This document shows positions 32,286 to 44,814 of a stretch of 64,000 bases of DNA, piece by piece (position 1 is the first letter of the stretch; every line of letters starts with the position of its first letter). Source of the DNA: Pelobates cultripes (lineage: Eukaryota > Chordata > Amphibia > Anura > Pelobatidae); assembly GCA_933207985.1 (NCBI GenBank), contig OW240912.1, positions 75,513,594 to 75,577,593 of the forward strand, read 5' to 3'. The position numbers were made by a program, and so were the translations under genes. The notes beneath the pieces are model-generated. The model made no database searches, was not told the origin of the DNA, and worked only from the letters and a program-made list of their open reading frames with translations.

Positions 32286-32905
32286 TGCACAGGTCAGAAA
32301 CACCACCAACACTTTTCAAAATGTATGGGACTTATGGAAACAATACGACTCTTAACCATATAACCAGATCCAAACTGGGTGGAAGGCCACAGGCCCCCAG
32401 ACTGAGGGTACACAACCTCCCACCGGCGTGAAAGGGGGGACCAGATGACATCCTGATTAAGACAGGAGCTGAGGCTCCAACAGCACAATACCACCTTCCT
32501 AACGGTACTCCGACATCGTAACACATAACCAAGCGAATGGGAAGCCTCATCCAGCCTAATCAGGCAGGAGGCACAGGAATACCATTCCTGACACACAATG
32601 ACATGGAGATAGGGTAGACTTAGCTTACAAGATTATTACCTTTTGTTACACTATGTTATTGTTTCAAAAAGTACTGTTATTTTTATGGAAACTAATCTAC
32701 AAAATAAACATGACGGCTCACTAACAGGCGAAGGAGGGCTATTTTGACAACATGCATTACCAAATATGTTTATCTTAGCTTTCTGTTTCAATGTATTGTT
32801 GTTTTATGCAACTAAAACGGCTTTTGTACAAGCCAATGCCCTACTGATGTACCACAACTTTACTTCATGACAAAAATAAAGTAAAAAAATAAATAAAAAA
32901 ATACA

Positions 32906-34290
32906 TTGAGTTAACTATCTGGTCCCTTCTGCGGCAACACTACTTTTTAGTTCACATTCAACACTATGCTTCCATTTTATTAATAAATAGTATTGAGGTG
33001 ACAGCTGTCCTTTAAATGTTATATTTTTGAAGGTTAATTTAGCTCAGCATCATTAATTGTTAAGCAAGGATCACACAAATCACTGGATTATATACATCAC
33101 GCTAAACAGAGGGCCGCGTATGTGGTCTTATTCCAGAATCTAAATAATCCCCATATATTTTATTATTGTATAGAATCCATATATTAATAGAGTTATTATA
33201 TAGAATGCATATATCAATAGAGATAAAGTTTCATAGTAATGTTTAGTCAATACATTTGGACACTTAACTTTAAATTTTTTTGTTGGATATAAAATAGTGT
33301 TGTGCGTAAAGTGTTTTTTTTCCCTTTAGAATTTCATTAATCCCACCCTTGAATTCCTGAGCAGGTCAGGAGAGGGAAAGGTCTATAAAAACATATATTG
33401 TGATTACAAGCTGATTTTTTACTTTTTAAAACTAACAGATGTCTTACAAGCGGAATTGAGCTGGGATTGCCACTGCCAGAAACAAAGATCTATTAAATAT
33501 ATAGAATTCATATTGGCTTGAACTAAATAATATCTATGAACCTGTATATTTTTCTGTAAACTGAATAATATAAGTAAAGTTAAAAAGCAATTATTGGTAA
33601 GCTCAGTAAAATAGAGCATTTTTTAATTGTTTGCATAGCTTAGTGATAGATATATATATATATATATATATACATTATATTTTATGACACGGTGTAATAT
33701 GTCGTGTTGTTGTTCAACTGAGGTTGTATTTACCTAATTTTAAGACCTGCTGAAGAACAGATGACTGTTATTATGTCCTGACATGTAAAACCATAGAATT
33801 TTATAGGCTTAATATCAGTACATAATAACAATCATCTGGAAGAAAATACTGGATGAAAACGATCCACACCTACAAAACTGTTTAACTCCTGCAAGGCTTG
33901 CCTGGTGACGTAAGTAGACTGTCTGGGGATAAACTATCGGCTATGCTTCTATTTCAGCTACTTTGGCTCACTTTGAATTCTCCCTTTAGTGAATAACCCT
34001 GTACGATTTGTTGTCTTTGCAAACCAACCACAAAGTGGTAAAGGCTCTCAAAGACAGCAGGGGTATGTAAATGTTCCTCCTGGTTCAAGAGCCTCACATT
34101 GTTGAACCTTTCAGCCAACAGATTGCAAAGTCTGAGTAGTAATTATTATTATTTTTTCTGATGTATTTTTTTTATCATGTGTTTTTGTGTGCTTTTTATT
34201 ATTATTATTATTATTTTCTAAATGTTACAAAGGCATATTCAATTTACAAAATGAAATTGAACATCTCCAATCCTGACATCAACAGGTGTG
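32906..34290. other. No gene recognised; small repeats
   Basis: AT-rich. It contains an (AT)n tract (about 33649-33672), a single GAATTC-foldback arm (33968-34000) related to 14876-15001, and (ATT)n-rich patches from 34140. No domain-bearing ORF. Confidence 0.4.
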
Positions 34291-35340
34291 AATTATTATT
34301 TTTATTATTATTTTTATTTTATTTTTTCAATTTGACAATTTTTATTAAGTATTTTGTTGGGGGTGGGGAGGATACAGAAGAAAAATAGGGTTGGTTACTG
34401 GTATGGAAGCATAACATGCATTGTGTCTATTATCTTTTTAGGTACCATTCAATTGACAACATCTGATTTATACAATCTCCATTGGTAAGAGACATCACAG
34501 TACATCTGTCTTCAATTACGTCTCACTTACATCATTTGTTACATCCTGACATTGGTCTTGCTCATTTCTGGTTGTATTGCAAGTATGTCTTGTAGTTTAA
34601 AGTCACAACTAACGTCACGAGGCGTTACCCAGTGGGTCTGAGTAATTGGATGCATAGGCAGGGTGTTTACATCTGCTTGCTCTTAAGTTTTTGCATATTC
34701 AGGGTATTAGTGGAGAGGGAAGAGAGGGGGAGGATGGGAATGAAGAAAGTGGGAGGGTGGAGGGAGGGGAACTGGGTGATAGCTTTGCTGGTGGGAGGTA
34801 AGGCCTCCTGACCTTGGTTGCGCACATGCATAGGATGTGGAGTGTGAAAGCACTTGTGTTTGCACCCACTTTTGCAGGTAGTTAAGTAATTTCTCTTTTG
34901 ATATCACTCCTCCGCCTATCAAATGGGGAGTGTGAAGACGACATCTCACATGACCTCAGTGGACATACTTTTTTTTTTGCTTTGTTTGTGAACTTCATTA
35001 GAGTCTTAGCATTACATAATCATCCCACATTGATTTTGCCCTCGTTGTGAGTGGGTTTGCCCTAATACACTTATTGGCCATAGCCTCATACTCCCAATTC
35101 ATTGAGCTGTGACATATGAGCTGTGTAATCCGGTGGTTGTGAGGACTTCCAAGCTCGGGCTATAAGGGTGTTGGCAGCTGTAAGAACTTAGAAGATCAAT
35201 TTCAATTCGAGTTTGGACCATCTTTAGTGTTTAATAAACAGAAGGCAGTGTTCGGGCTCAAGTTGAAAAGGAGATTTTAACAGCCCTGAGATTATACTGC
35301 CCACCATCTCCCAATAGGGTTGTTTTAGTGGACATATCTA

Positions 35341-36134
35341 CTAAGTATGTAACATGATTCCAACTGCATTATGGCACCTCCAGCACATGTTACTTGAGTT
35401 TGGATATATATGGGCCAATATCTCCGCAACTACGTACCAACAATATTGAATTTTCCACATGGTCTCGAGATTTGAGGCGCTTGCGGATTTGCCTTTGTGT
35501 GCCATAAAAGCCTGTGTCCACAGTTGCCTACTTAATGTAACCTTTAATTCCCTATGCCAGGCTGTGATGAACCCTGTTTCTGGCCCAAAGTTGGCAGCCA
35601 TTAGGAGTTCGTATGTACTAGACATGACTTTTTTGAGGGGGGTCTTGGACATGCATAGTTTGTTTCTCAAGTTGGAAGTGGAGGTTACTTGAATTCAGGA
35701 TGGTACAATTCCTCTGAACAGATGACTTTAATTGTAGATATTTTAGAATATTGGAAAAGTGCTCTAGAAGGTAAGCTGAATTTACTCTGTATGTCTGGAT
35801 TGGATAGCAATTTTGCGTTTTCGAATAGATGCCATAGGTGGGTGCAACCTTTCGAGGTCCACGGGGAGGAGTCAAAATTGGGTATGATTTTACTCATGCC
35901 GCACATAGGGGTGGCCAAGGAAGTCGGTCCGACCATGCACAGCAACCCATGAGTCTCATCCCACACCCGGAGTGTCAATGCAGTTGTAGGCAGGATTGTC
36001 AGAAGTCTGGGTCTCTCTCTCTTATGTGTCCAAAATAGTGAACTAAGGCAATTGTTAACTGTCCAGTAGGCCTCAATAGCCACCCATTGTGGCGCATCTA
36101 TTGTGGAATGCGTGGTTACCACCGCTGTCAGCAC
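35341..36134 (-). pseudogene. L1 ORF2 C-terminal pieces
   Basis: Frames at 36134-35685 and 35670-35341. The second ends with IYPNSSNMCWRCHNAVGIML, keeping the CWRC of the C-terminal cysteine motif. Broken by frameshifts. Confidence 0.65.
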
Positions 36135-36153
36135 TGCGGCTCTATAGTATTGT

Positions 36154-37285
36154 CTAACATTTGGTGGGCCCCAAGCCCCCTTCTGTCACTGGTTGTTGTA
36201 GGATCGATATAGCTATTCTTACTTTTTTATTGCTCCAAATGTAGCGGACCAGGAGTCTCTGCAGTGTGTGAAGAAAGATTTTGGAGAGAGAGATAGGCAG
36301 TGTGCGCATAAGGTATTGAAATTTGGGTAACAGTGTCATCTTTATTACCGCCAATCTTCCCAGCCATGACAAATATTGACCCTCCCATTTACTCAACGTA
36401 TATTTAAAGTCCTGGAGAAGCCTTTTATAATTGTATTTAAAGAGGTGTGATACATTTTTAGGGTTTTGATGCCTAGGAAAGTTACATAGTCGTTACGCCA
36501 ATCAAATGAGAAGGAACTGTGTAAAGTTGACATGAGTTGCGCGTGTAGATCCCGTATCTTTCTATTTCTTTCAGTAAGTTACGCAATGAAACTTGGGGTT
36601 GCGTTAATGTAAGGAGCTTGTCATCCGCAAACAGGTTTGTCTTGAACTCGCTATCTCCCACCACAACTCTGTGTATGGAAGCATTTTCAGGAATTGCCAC
36701 TGCCAATGGTTCGAGAGTCATTACGTAGAGCAGTGGTGACAACAGGCATCCTTGGTGGGTGCTATTGGTGATTTCAAAGGGAGCTGAGAGAAACCCCGCG
36801 TTCAAGACCTGTGCCGCCGGTGCATGATACAGAGCGCTGACCACCGACCGAAAGCCAGGACCTTTGCAAAAATTTTGGCGTCCGTATTAAGGAGAGAAAT
36901 AGGATGGAAATTTTGTGTTGGTTGTCTTCCAGGCTTTGGAAGCGTGACAATGTGCGCAAGCAGTAACTCCGGAGGCAAGCTCTGGAGAGAGACTGCCTCA
37001 GTGAAGGCTTGTGTTAACTGCGGGGTCAGGACATGTTTAAACGCCTTGTAGTATTGGTTAAGGAAGCCATCTGGGCCTGGTGATTTTCCCTGCGGCAAAG
37101 ATTGTATAACTTTTAAAAATGTCACCCTCAGTGATGGGGTATGTTAGCAAATCTTGTTGGGCGGCTGTCAGTTTGGGTAGGGGAATGTAATGTAAGTAAT
37201 CTGTAATCTCTTTGGTTGTGGGTTGATTGGTATTGGGGTCATTTTTGAGATTATATAGCTTGGTGTAATATTGGGCAAAAGCCAA
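36154..37285 (-). pseudogene. L1 ORF2 reverse transcriptase, frameshifted
   Basis: From upstream on the minus strand: ITEGDIFKSYTIFAAGK then PQGKSPGPDGFLNQYYKAF, TLPKPGRQPTQNFHPISLLN, TDAKIFAKVLAFG, then in another frame THQGCLLSPLLY (motif B) and FKTNLFADDKLLTLTQP (catalytic FADD box, about 36631-36620), and GQYLSWLGRLAVIKMTLLPK (thumb). The FADD motif is intact, but motif A appears lost between 37125 and 36844, and the reading frame shifts at least three times. Confidence 0.85.
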
Positions 37286-38084
37286 ACTAATGTCTTTCGG
37301 AGCTACAATTTTATGGCCTTAAGGGGAGATGAGGTAAGCTATTTTCTGCTTGTCTTTGCCTGAGTCTATGGGCCAGTAGTTTGCTGGCTTTGTTCCCCTG
37401 GGAGTAGTGAGTGGCTCTCAGTCCTTTGAGGTTATAGCCTATCTTGTCTAGTGCATGTTGATTTAGTAGTTTGGAAACCTGTGAGATGCGTTCTTTCAAA
37501 TATGGTTTAGGATCAAGTTGGTTCTGCGTCAGATCGTAAAGTTCTTTTTCCCTTTTGCGTGTTTGGTAGACTAAGCTTCTGCAGAGATATGTTGACCTGC
37601 GAATCAATAGGCACCTTACCTCGGCCTTATGGGCCTGCCACACGGTGAGTGCAGGGGTGGTCTGATGTGAGTTTTCAATTTAATATTGTTCCAGAGCTAC
37701 AGTCAGCTCCTGAGTGAACGTAGGGTTCTGCAAGATGGACTCATTGAGCCTCCATGGACTTCTATGTTTAGTATCATAAATGTCACAGTGTCATGGTCAC
37801 TGGTGCATGGTTGAACCAAGTCAACCACCAATGTTCACACTTCATAACTTGTTCTAGAGCGTGGCCTCCGTAGGTGGTGGGTGTGTAATAGTTTCAATAT
37901 AGCTGCACTCTGTCGTTTGAGCGTCTGAAATCGGGCACCATCGTGGGCCAAGGTGGAGTCAATAATGGGATCGAAGACGTGGTTAAAGTCTCCACATATA
38001 ATAATGGTGCCTTGTTGTATGGTAGACTCCTGGGACAGAATTTTGTGCAGGAAATTACACTGTTGAACATTAGGTGCGTATATA

Positions 38085-38369
38085 TTAACAGTTGTGTATA
38101 TGACTATTGAATTCTCCTATTAGAATTACATATCTCCCTCCTGGGTCTAGGTAGGGGGCTGTGAGTGTGAACGCTACATTTTTGCCAATGAGGATAGAAG
38201 CCCCCTTCATCTTAGATTGTGAGGTGGCATGGAATTGGTGCGGGTAATCTCTGTGTGGGATGTTGGTCTGTTTTGAAATGTGTCTCTTGGCTATATCCGC
38301 CTTATGGGTTTTCAGAGGTCTCCTAGTGGGGATGTTCAATCTCTTTGTGTTGAGGGAGAATATTTTCAT
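38085..38369 (-). pseudogene. L1 ORF2 endonuclease N-terminus
   Basis: The frame begins MKIFSLNTKRLNIPTRRPLK, the typical N-terminal strand with the catalytic Asn of APE-type endonucleases, and continues to APYLDPGGRYVILIGE. The QETH region between is disrupted. Confidence 0.7.
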
Positions 38370-39400
38370 GGAGGTTTAGTCACTTGAAGAGAAGGTAAAT
38401 TATTGCTTGACCACAATTGAAATCGGGGTGCTGCAGTTCCCAGTTCTATCGAGCACTGCAAGCTACCCAAAAGAGCACAAGTGGGTGTGTTATTGAGGGG
38501 AGTGGAGATTGTACGAGTCTCAGGTTCCTCATTATGTATACAATACCAGTCAGGAAAGGTCTCTGGGTAGGCGGAGCCTCCCTCCCATCCAACAAAGAAA
38601 AACCATAGAAACAAAAACAGGGATATACAATGGAATGTAAACAAGGGGGTAGGGATGTACGTTGTGAATTTAACATCGTTATAGAACTAAAATATGCTTG
38701 TGAGCATATTTCGCACCGCTGTTGTGTGCTGTGGGGGTGGAGGCTTATGGTCTCTACGTGTTTGTCCTAAGGAACATCGGAGGATGGCCCAAATTGTGAG
38801 ATTGATATATCAGTGGACCCATATCATAAGAGTAGGTACATATATGAGATAAGGAGTGCAGCCCGTCACCTAAAGCAGTGAGAATATGGTAATGGCTGAG
38901 TGGTATCTCTTTCAGTGCCCTGAATGCTGCTGTAGTATTCACCACTCAGAGTGTGCTGGGGAATACACCATGGGAATTTAGGTGACCACGCAGTCTGCAC
39001 AGTCGGAGATGGACAAAGAGTGGTTCACTCATCGGTTTACTTGATTCAATGTCCTCCTGACTGATGCAACCCAGCAGGCAAGTGCCATGTGCAATGAGGC
39101 AAATACAAAGAGAGGCAGGGGGAGGGAAAGGCTAAGAAAAGCAGCCCACTCGGCCCTTTGGTCAAGCTTGGCCCCCATCTGAGTATTATATTCAAGCAGC
39201 CTGTACCTGAGGGGGGTGTTGAGGAGGCCAACCTCACCAAATAAGCAATGAGGTACAGCACATGTGCCTTAAGCGCTACAAACAGCATGCGGGATGTACC
39301 CAACCTAATTAGCTAGAAAATAGGAGTATAACAATAAACATAGAACCAGAATCATGAAATGCATAAGTATCAGGCTGGATCAGCTCTTGTGCTTGTGCTC

Positions 39401-39760
39401 TCATTTTTGTGGTTTGCACCATTCAAGGGTGTATCTGTTCGCCTGTGTCAGTATGGTAGGAGAGTCTTGTTCAATGCCCCATTTTCTCAGGATCTGGATT
39501 CCATCTTCAGGTGTGGAAAGGATGGTCATCTTGCTGTTTCTCTGGACAAGCAGCTTGGTAGGATATCCCCACCTATATTGAAATTGGCTGTCTCGGAGTA
39601 GTGCTGTGATTGCCAAGAATGCCTTCTGCTTCCTTAATGTGTGTGCAGATATGTCTGCAAAGGTCAGGATCCCCGCGTATGGCTGTGCGAGCTCCTTGGT
39701 ACGCCTGCTGCCTTTTAAGAGTGCTTCCTTGATATAGTAATAGTGTAGACGCACCAATGT
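39401..39760 (-). pseudogene. L1 ORF1 RNA-binding C-terminal domain
   Basis: The 118-codon frame contains KEALLKGSRR, ILTFADISAHTLRKQKAF and FQYRWGYPTKLLVQRN, which follow the L1 ORF1 pattern (a block ending YRWG-P then a basic strand). ORF1 protein coats L1 RNA. The coiled-coil N-terminal part, expected from about 39760 upward, is not readable. Confidence 0.75.
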
Positions 39761-40525
39761 ATCTCATTCGGTAAGGATTTGGGGACCCTGTGTATGCGGT
39801 CCAGTAGCATCATATTCCCATTCTACTAATTAGTTTTGAAGCTGATTTTTCTGCACTTTTTCCTGTTCCCCAATATCTTTCTTCAAAACTGGTTCACAAA
39901 ATTGCAGTGTACATTCATAGTGGGACCTAAGCATTCATTTATGAAGAGGTAAAATATGTATATATGCCAGGGTTCTTTTAGTGGTAAAATAGAACTTCTT
40001 GGTGGGGGTTCCCATGAACTGATTTGCAAACCCTCAATGCTGATGGCATCCTCTTCTCTCCCTTTTATGCCTCATTCTAAGGGTGGTGAGATCAATAAGT
40101 AATAGAACCCCTTGCGATCTATTGGAGAAGAAGGAAATATAGGAATTGATACTACAACACCACTACTTACAGCACCATACACTAGGGGTTTAATATAGAG
40201 CATTTGGTACCCGGGCGGGTCCTATTTTTGGCAAGCCCCTTCCCGACTTTAAAATATAAAAAACAACTGCAATTTAAAAAAAAAAAAAAATTATTTAGCA
40301 CTAAGCAGTGTTTCTGTGTTTGTGAGTGTACGCATGTTTTTGTAAAGAGTGAATGTAGGGGGTGTGTTTGTATGTGGTGTTGATGTTTGAATGCAGGTAT
40401 ACATTTTTATGTAGTGTGGTTTTTGAATGCAGTGATGTGGTTATATATGATGGTGGGGTTTGTATGTAGTGTGTCGTTGAAATGCAGGGGTGTATTTGTG
40501 TTTAGTGTTAGTGAGATTCTGAGAT

Positions 40526-40652
40526 GTATGCACATATACACATACACACACATATGTACACTGACACACATGCAGATACATAGACACATAGACACACAGC
40601 CACACACAGATACAGACACACAGCCACACACAGATACAGACACACATGCAGA
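40526..40652. repeat. CA-rich microsatellite, ACACACAGCCACACACAGAT units
   Basis: Degenerate CA repeat just outside the element end. Confidence 0.8.
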
Positions 40653-40654
40653 CA

Positions 40655-42664
40655 CCGTGGCGACTCTAGGAACAATATATTGGGGGGGCAATTACAAATC
40701 TTTGGGGGGGGGGCACTAAAACCTTTCACTAGGGGATGGGATAATGTGATGCCATTGGCTGCCTCATGCCAGCATACAGTACACATTGGCATCAGTTAAG
40801 AAATTTGCATATAATTCATATTAGCCACCCAGATTTCTTGTTGGGTTGGCTGACACCCCTCAACTTCAATCTTTGTTTATCAGATAACTACCTTATTTGC
40901 TATCCTTATGTGGGATTGCCATATTTAAGGACACCAAATAAGGGAGCTAACTTCTAAACAGCACCCTAATTTGGTATATTTAAATATGGAAATCTCACAT
41001 AAGGGCACCAATTTAGGGAATTATCTACTAAACAGCTAAAAGATCAAAATGAAAAAATAGCTTTTCTTAATTTCAGTTGTTTAGTAGATAACTCCCTTAT
41101 TTGTTATCCTTATGTGGGATTGCAATATTTAAGGACACCAAATAAGGGAGCTATCTACCAAACACATACACACACATACACACACACACAAAAGGTGTAT
41201 GTCTGTGGGTGTATATCTGTGGTTGTGTGCGTATACATACACACACTTAACCACAGAGATACACACACAATCACACACATAAACACAGACATACACAAAC
41301 ACAATCACAGACTCACACACAAACAATCACATACACACATAATTAGATTTACACACACAAACATCACATACATACACATAATTAGGAGGACCACCCAGCC
41401 TCCCTACCTTGCTCTGGGAGGGCTGGAGTGGATCCTCAGTCCCTGGTGGTCAGTGGTTGCTGCTGGGATCTCTGTGCTCTTCCTACACAGGTCCCTTGTG
41501 CACCCTGTAATGACGCAGATGCCGGCTCATTGCAGGGCGAAGACAGTCAGACACAGTCAGATGCACATAGTTATACAAATATACTGTCAAATACAGCCAC
41601 ATGCACACAGTCCCAGACACATAGTCACTTGCACACAGTCAAACACACAGTTACAGGCAGACAGTCACACACACAGTTACATACAGTCACACGCACACAG
41701 CTACAGGCAGACAGTTACACACACACACACACACAATTATAGGCAGACTGTAACACAGTTAAAGGCAGTATCACACAGTCACACACACTTAGTGACATGC
41801 AGACAGTCACAGTCAGTCACACACACAGTTACAGGCAGACAGTCACACACAGTCCCATGTAGACATTCACAGGCAGACATTCACACACACAGGCACAGGC
41901 AGACATCACAGACAGTCACAGGCAGACAGTAACAGATGCAGACAGTAACACACACAGGCACATGCAGACAGTCACAAACACAGGCACAGACAGCCACAGG
42001 CAGACAGTCACAGATGCAGTCACAGGCAGACAGTCACACACACAGTCACTGGTAGACAGTCACAGGCACAGGCACAGGCAGTCACACACACACTTACACA
42101 CACAGTCACAGGCAGACAGTCACAAGCAGACAGTCACAGGTAGATGGTCCCAGATGCAGTCACAGGTAGACGGTCACAGGCAGACAGTCACAGGTAGACA
42201 GCCACAGATGCAGACACAGGCAGACAGCCACAGGTAGATAGACACAATCCCAGTTACAAACACACACAGAAACACACACACACACTCTTACTTACTGACA
42301 GTATGGGCTGGAGGAAGAGTGGAGTCAGTGAAGTCCCCGGTGTGCAGTTGTTGGGGAAGCAGGGGCTCCTTCCTGCTTCCCCTCAGTGTGCTGCAGTAAG
42401 AGCAGCAAGTGGAGGCTGCCTTTAGCTCCACCCCCACATCCGGTTTGGCTCCGCCCCCAACTCTCTGTGCAGTACTCCTGCTGTATTCCCTGTCGGCCCC
42501 TGCGTGTGTGAGCTGTGTCTGCTGCCGTGCACCCCTGCTGCTTTGGCGCCCTGTGCAGCCACACAGTTCACAGAACCCCAAACCTGGCCAGCCCTGGTTG
42601 CACCCCCCTACCTTGTGGCACCCAGGGCGGACCACCCCCCCGCCTCTCCCTTAGTACGCCACTG
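40655..42664. mobile_element. Non-autonomous DNA element with CAGTGGCGTACTA-like ends, full of CA minisatellite
   Basis: The left end CCGTGGCGACTCTAGG (about 40656) is the near-inverse of the right end CCTTAGTACGCCACTG (42649-42664). The interior has a palindromic AT-rich part (40840-41160, with AAATAAGGGAGCTA repeats in both orientations), CA-type minisatellite (41155-42290) and a GC-rich tail (42300-42640). I see no clear target duplication. End sequences of this kind are common in vertebrate DNA transposons; superfamily not assigned. Confidence 0.5.
41155..42290 (+). repeat. CA-type minisatellite (CAGTCACAGGCAGACAGTCA units)
   Basis: CACACA runs to about 41390, a unique patch (41390-41530), then many copies of CAGTCACA and CAGGCAGA units. 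Long open frames (one of 272 codons) here are repeat products rich in His, Thr, Gln and Ser. Confidence 0.9.
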
Positions 42665-42959
42665 CCGTAAACAGTACCTTTAAATACAGGGCCGAAAAGT
42701 TGTAAGGAAAGACACAGACCTCCTCCCCTGTTGCTGCATGGGGTTCAATTCAACCAACTGTAGCAATTAATATGTGACTTCACATTCACCTCGCACGTTC
42801 ATTGATTTTTCTGTAGAGTTAAGGGGGATAATACATGCATATTGCTAACATTCTCTATTTTTTATTTATTTTTTATAAATTCGATCATTTCTGACACCTT
42901 AAAATGTAATTACTGTCAGTTCCATCTGTCTCCCTTTAAGGTATTCACAAATACAAAAC

Positions 42960-43240
42960 GAATATACTTTATTATTTTTGTTTTTTTGCTTGTTTAAGTT
43001 TTTATTGATTTTTCAGGTGGTAAACATTGTTACAATCATACAATCATACAGTATAGGTACTTTTCATCTTTGAGCATTGGATAGACATTACAGTTGCAAA
43101 AACTAATATACTTTCAAATTGCTGCTTTCTATTGTGCCGTAAGATGAATGGCCTAATGTCTTGACATGTTTTTTTCAGAGGATGTTCTTTGTCAGAGGAG
43201 TCACTGGTGTATATATCCCAGCGTGGGAAACTGCAAACAT
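42960..43240 (-). mobile_element. LINE 3'-end fragment, minus strand
   Basis: The minus strand ends CTGAAAAATCAATAAAAACT then an A-rich tail (T-rich at 42970-42990), with TGTAACAATGTTTACCACC before it. This style of 3' end matches L1-type tails; short and 5'-truncated. Confidence 0.5.
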
Positions 43241-43244
43241 GAGC

Positions 43245-44800
43245 CACATATGTGTTTTATCAGCATTTAGAGTTCTCAGCATTTAGTTTCAGTGATATTT
43301 CTAAATACTGGATTATATTTATCTAGGTAATTACCTAGAAGCCACGCCAACTACCTGTACAGTCACACCTGTTATACAAATAAAACAAATGGGGAGGAAC
43401 ACTATAGTTTCCAAATTCTCAAGTTCTCAAGAGAGTGAGATATTAGGATTTAGTCAGGTTCTGCTTAATGATCTGCACAATAGACTCGTACATGGCAAGG
43501 AAATTCATTCCACCCGAACCACTTAAGCTAAAAAAAAAAAAAAAAGATTGGCTGGATGGTAGAATTTAGTGCAGGTGACGGTTCGGCTAGTCAGAATTTC
43601 ATCCGCTAAAAAAGGATTTGGTAACATGAATCTGACTAATCAAAATCGAAAATGGAAAAATCAGTGTATCACAAAATACATGATGTAATATTTGAATTAT
43701 GGTATGTTGATGGTTGCTGATCAATTGGACATTCTAGGTATAGCTCGCCACTGGCTAACTGTTCCTAAAGTTCTCACCCTATCAAACTCTTGCCATCCAA
43801 AGTCAGACAGATTTTCACTGATGACATGTATTTTCTGCTTTATCAATATGGCTGCAGAGAGGGTGGGCTACAGATGTAGAGACCAAGCTCTTATTTGTCA
43901 AACAACTCTGAAACATTTTAACAGAAATCCTGAGGATGGTACCCATAGACTCATTGCCCCATATCCCCTGCAATGCGCTGTAGAGGTTATGGCAATTAAA
44001 GTGCCTCTTTAAAAGAATCATTACATGATTATCAGCTCTTCTGCCTTCATTTTACCTTACTGTAACAAGAATTCAGGATTTTCAAAAACATTCTACAAAT
44101 TCCAGGAGTCTGGCATGCAGAACACAAGGGGCCTTTTGAAGGAAAATACATAACTTGCTTAAAATGTTTGACAGTGATTGGCAATGAATGACTGTCATCC
44201 ATTTGCAGGTAAAGCATGCCTCTACTTGCACTATCTTAATAGCAAAGTGCAACTGGGAGATATTTACAGCTAAACTTGTTTAATTTGGTTGTTCATCATA
44301 AACCACTGAATTATTGTATTATTCAGCTACCACAAATAGTTGTTTTGTAAATTTCAAGTAACATTCCTTCAGGCCAGATGCAGCACAATCTTTTAGGCAT
44401 TAGGAGAAAGTCTGAGATTAAATTCTAAGATAAATTCATGGGAATCTTAGTAAATGTCTTGATTAGCAGCAATGATAATCTGTAACTAGTTTATTACATT
44501 TTAGGTACATTTTGTTTATTGGTTCAACAGCTGTTGACACCAAGAAGAGCAGAATTATCAAATTCTGAGTTAATTCATTTAACCCAGAGTCAGAAACAGA
44601 AAAATAATGGATACATTAATTTAACATAAACTGATTATAATGCCTGCATTAAGAAACATTCACAGCAGAGTATAGCAAAATGTTATCTTTCCTTTCTATT
44701 CCTTGGGTATTCTTCGCTTCAGTGTCTGATTATACAAGTGCTTGGATATTTAAAATTGTAAAGAACAAGCATTGGATTGGAAAATATGTCCATACTGTGT
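43245..44800. other. No gene recognised; one MITE-like end
   Basis: A TTAA MITE-like end, AAAGTGCCTCTTTAAA, appears at about 43998-44013. The remainder is AT-rich with no domain-bearing ORF. Confidence 0.35.
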
Positions 44801-44814
44801 GCTATTTTTTGCAA

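Larger units (their letters stand above)
29600..32905 (+). mobile_element. L1-type LINE, 5'-truncated and internally deleted, plus strand
   Basis: A copy of an autonomous non-LTR retrotransposon. It carries the end of the endonuclease, part of the reverse transcriptase, the C-terminal region and an A-rich tail (AATAAAGTAAAAAAATAAAT, 32875-32894). It opens inside the endonuclease region; the ORF1 part is absent. Frameshifts separate the blocks and the catalytic reverse transcriptase motif is missing, so it cannot move itself. Confidence 0.85.
34290..40000 (-). mobile_element. L1-type LINE, near full length but degenerate, minus strand
   Basis: On the minus strand the order is ORF1 C-terminal domain (about 39760-39400), ORF2 endonuclease start (38369-38085), endonuclease/RT link, reverse transcriptase (37285-36482), thumb and C-terminal regions (36396-35341), and an A-rich 3' end at about 34340-34290. 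Gaps are frameshifts and stops. It differs from the plus-strand copy at 29.6-32.9 kb in many residues, so the two are different subfamilies. Confidence 0.85.

Noticed and set aside
41114..41932. 272-codon ORF, the second longest
   Set aside because: It is mostly CA minisatellite (His/Thr/Gln repeats) and not a gene.
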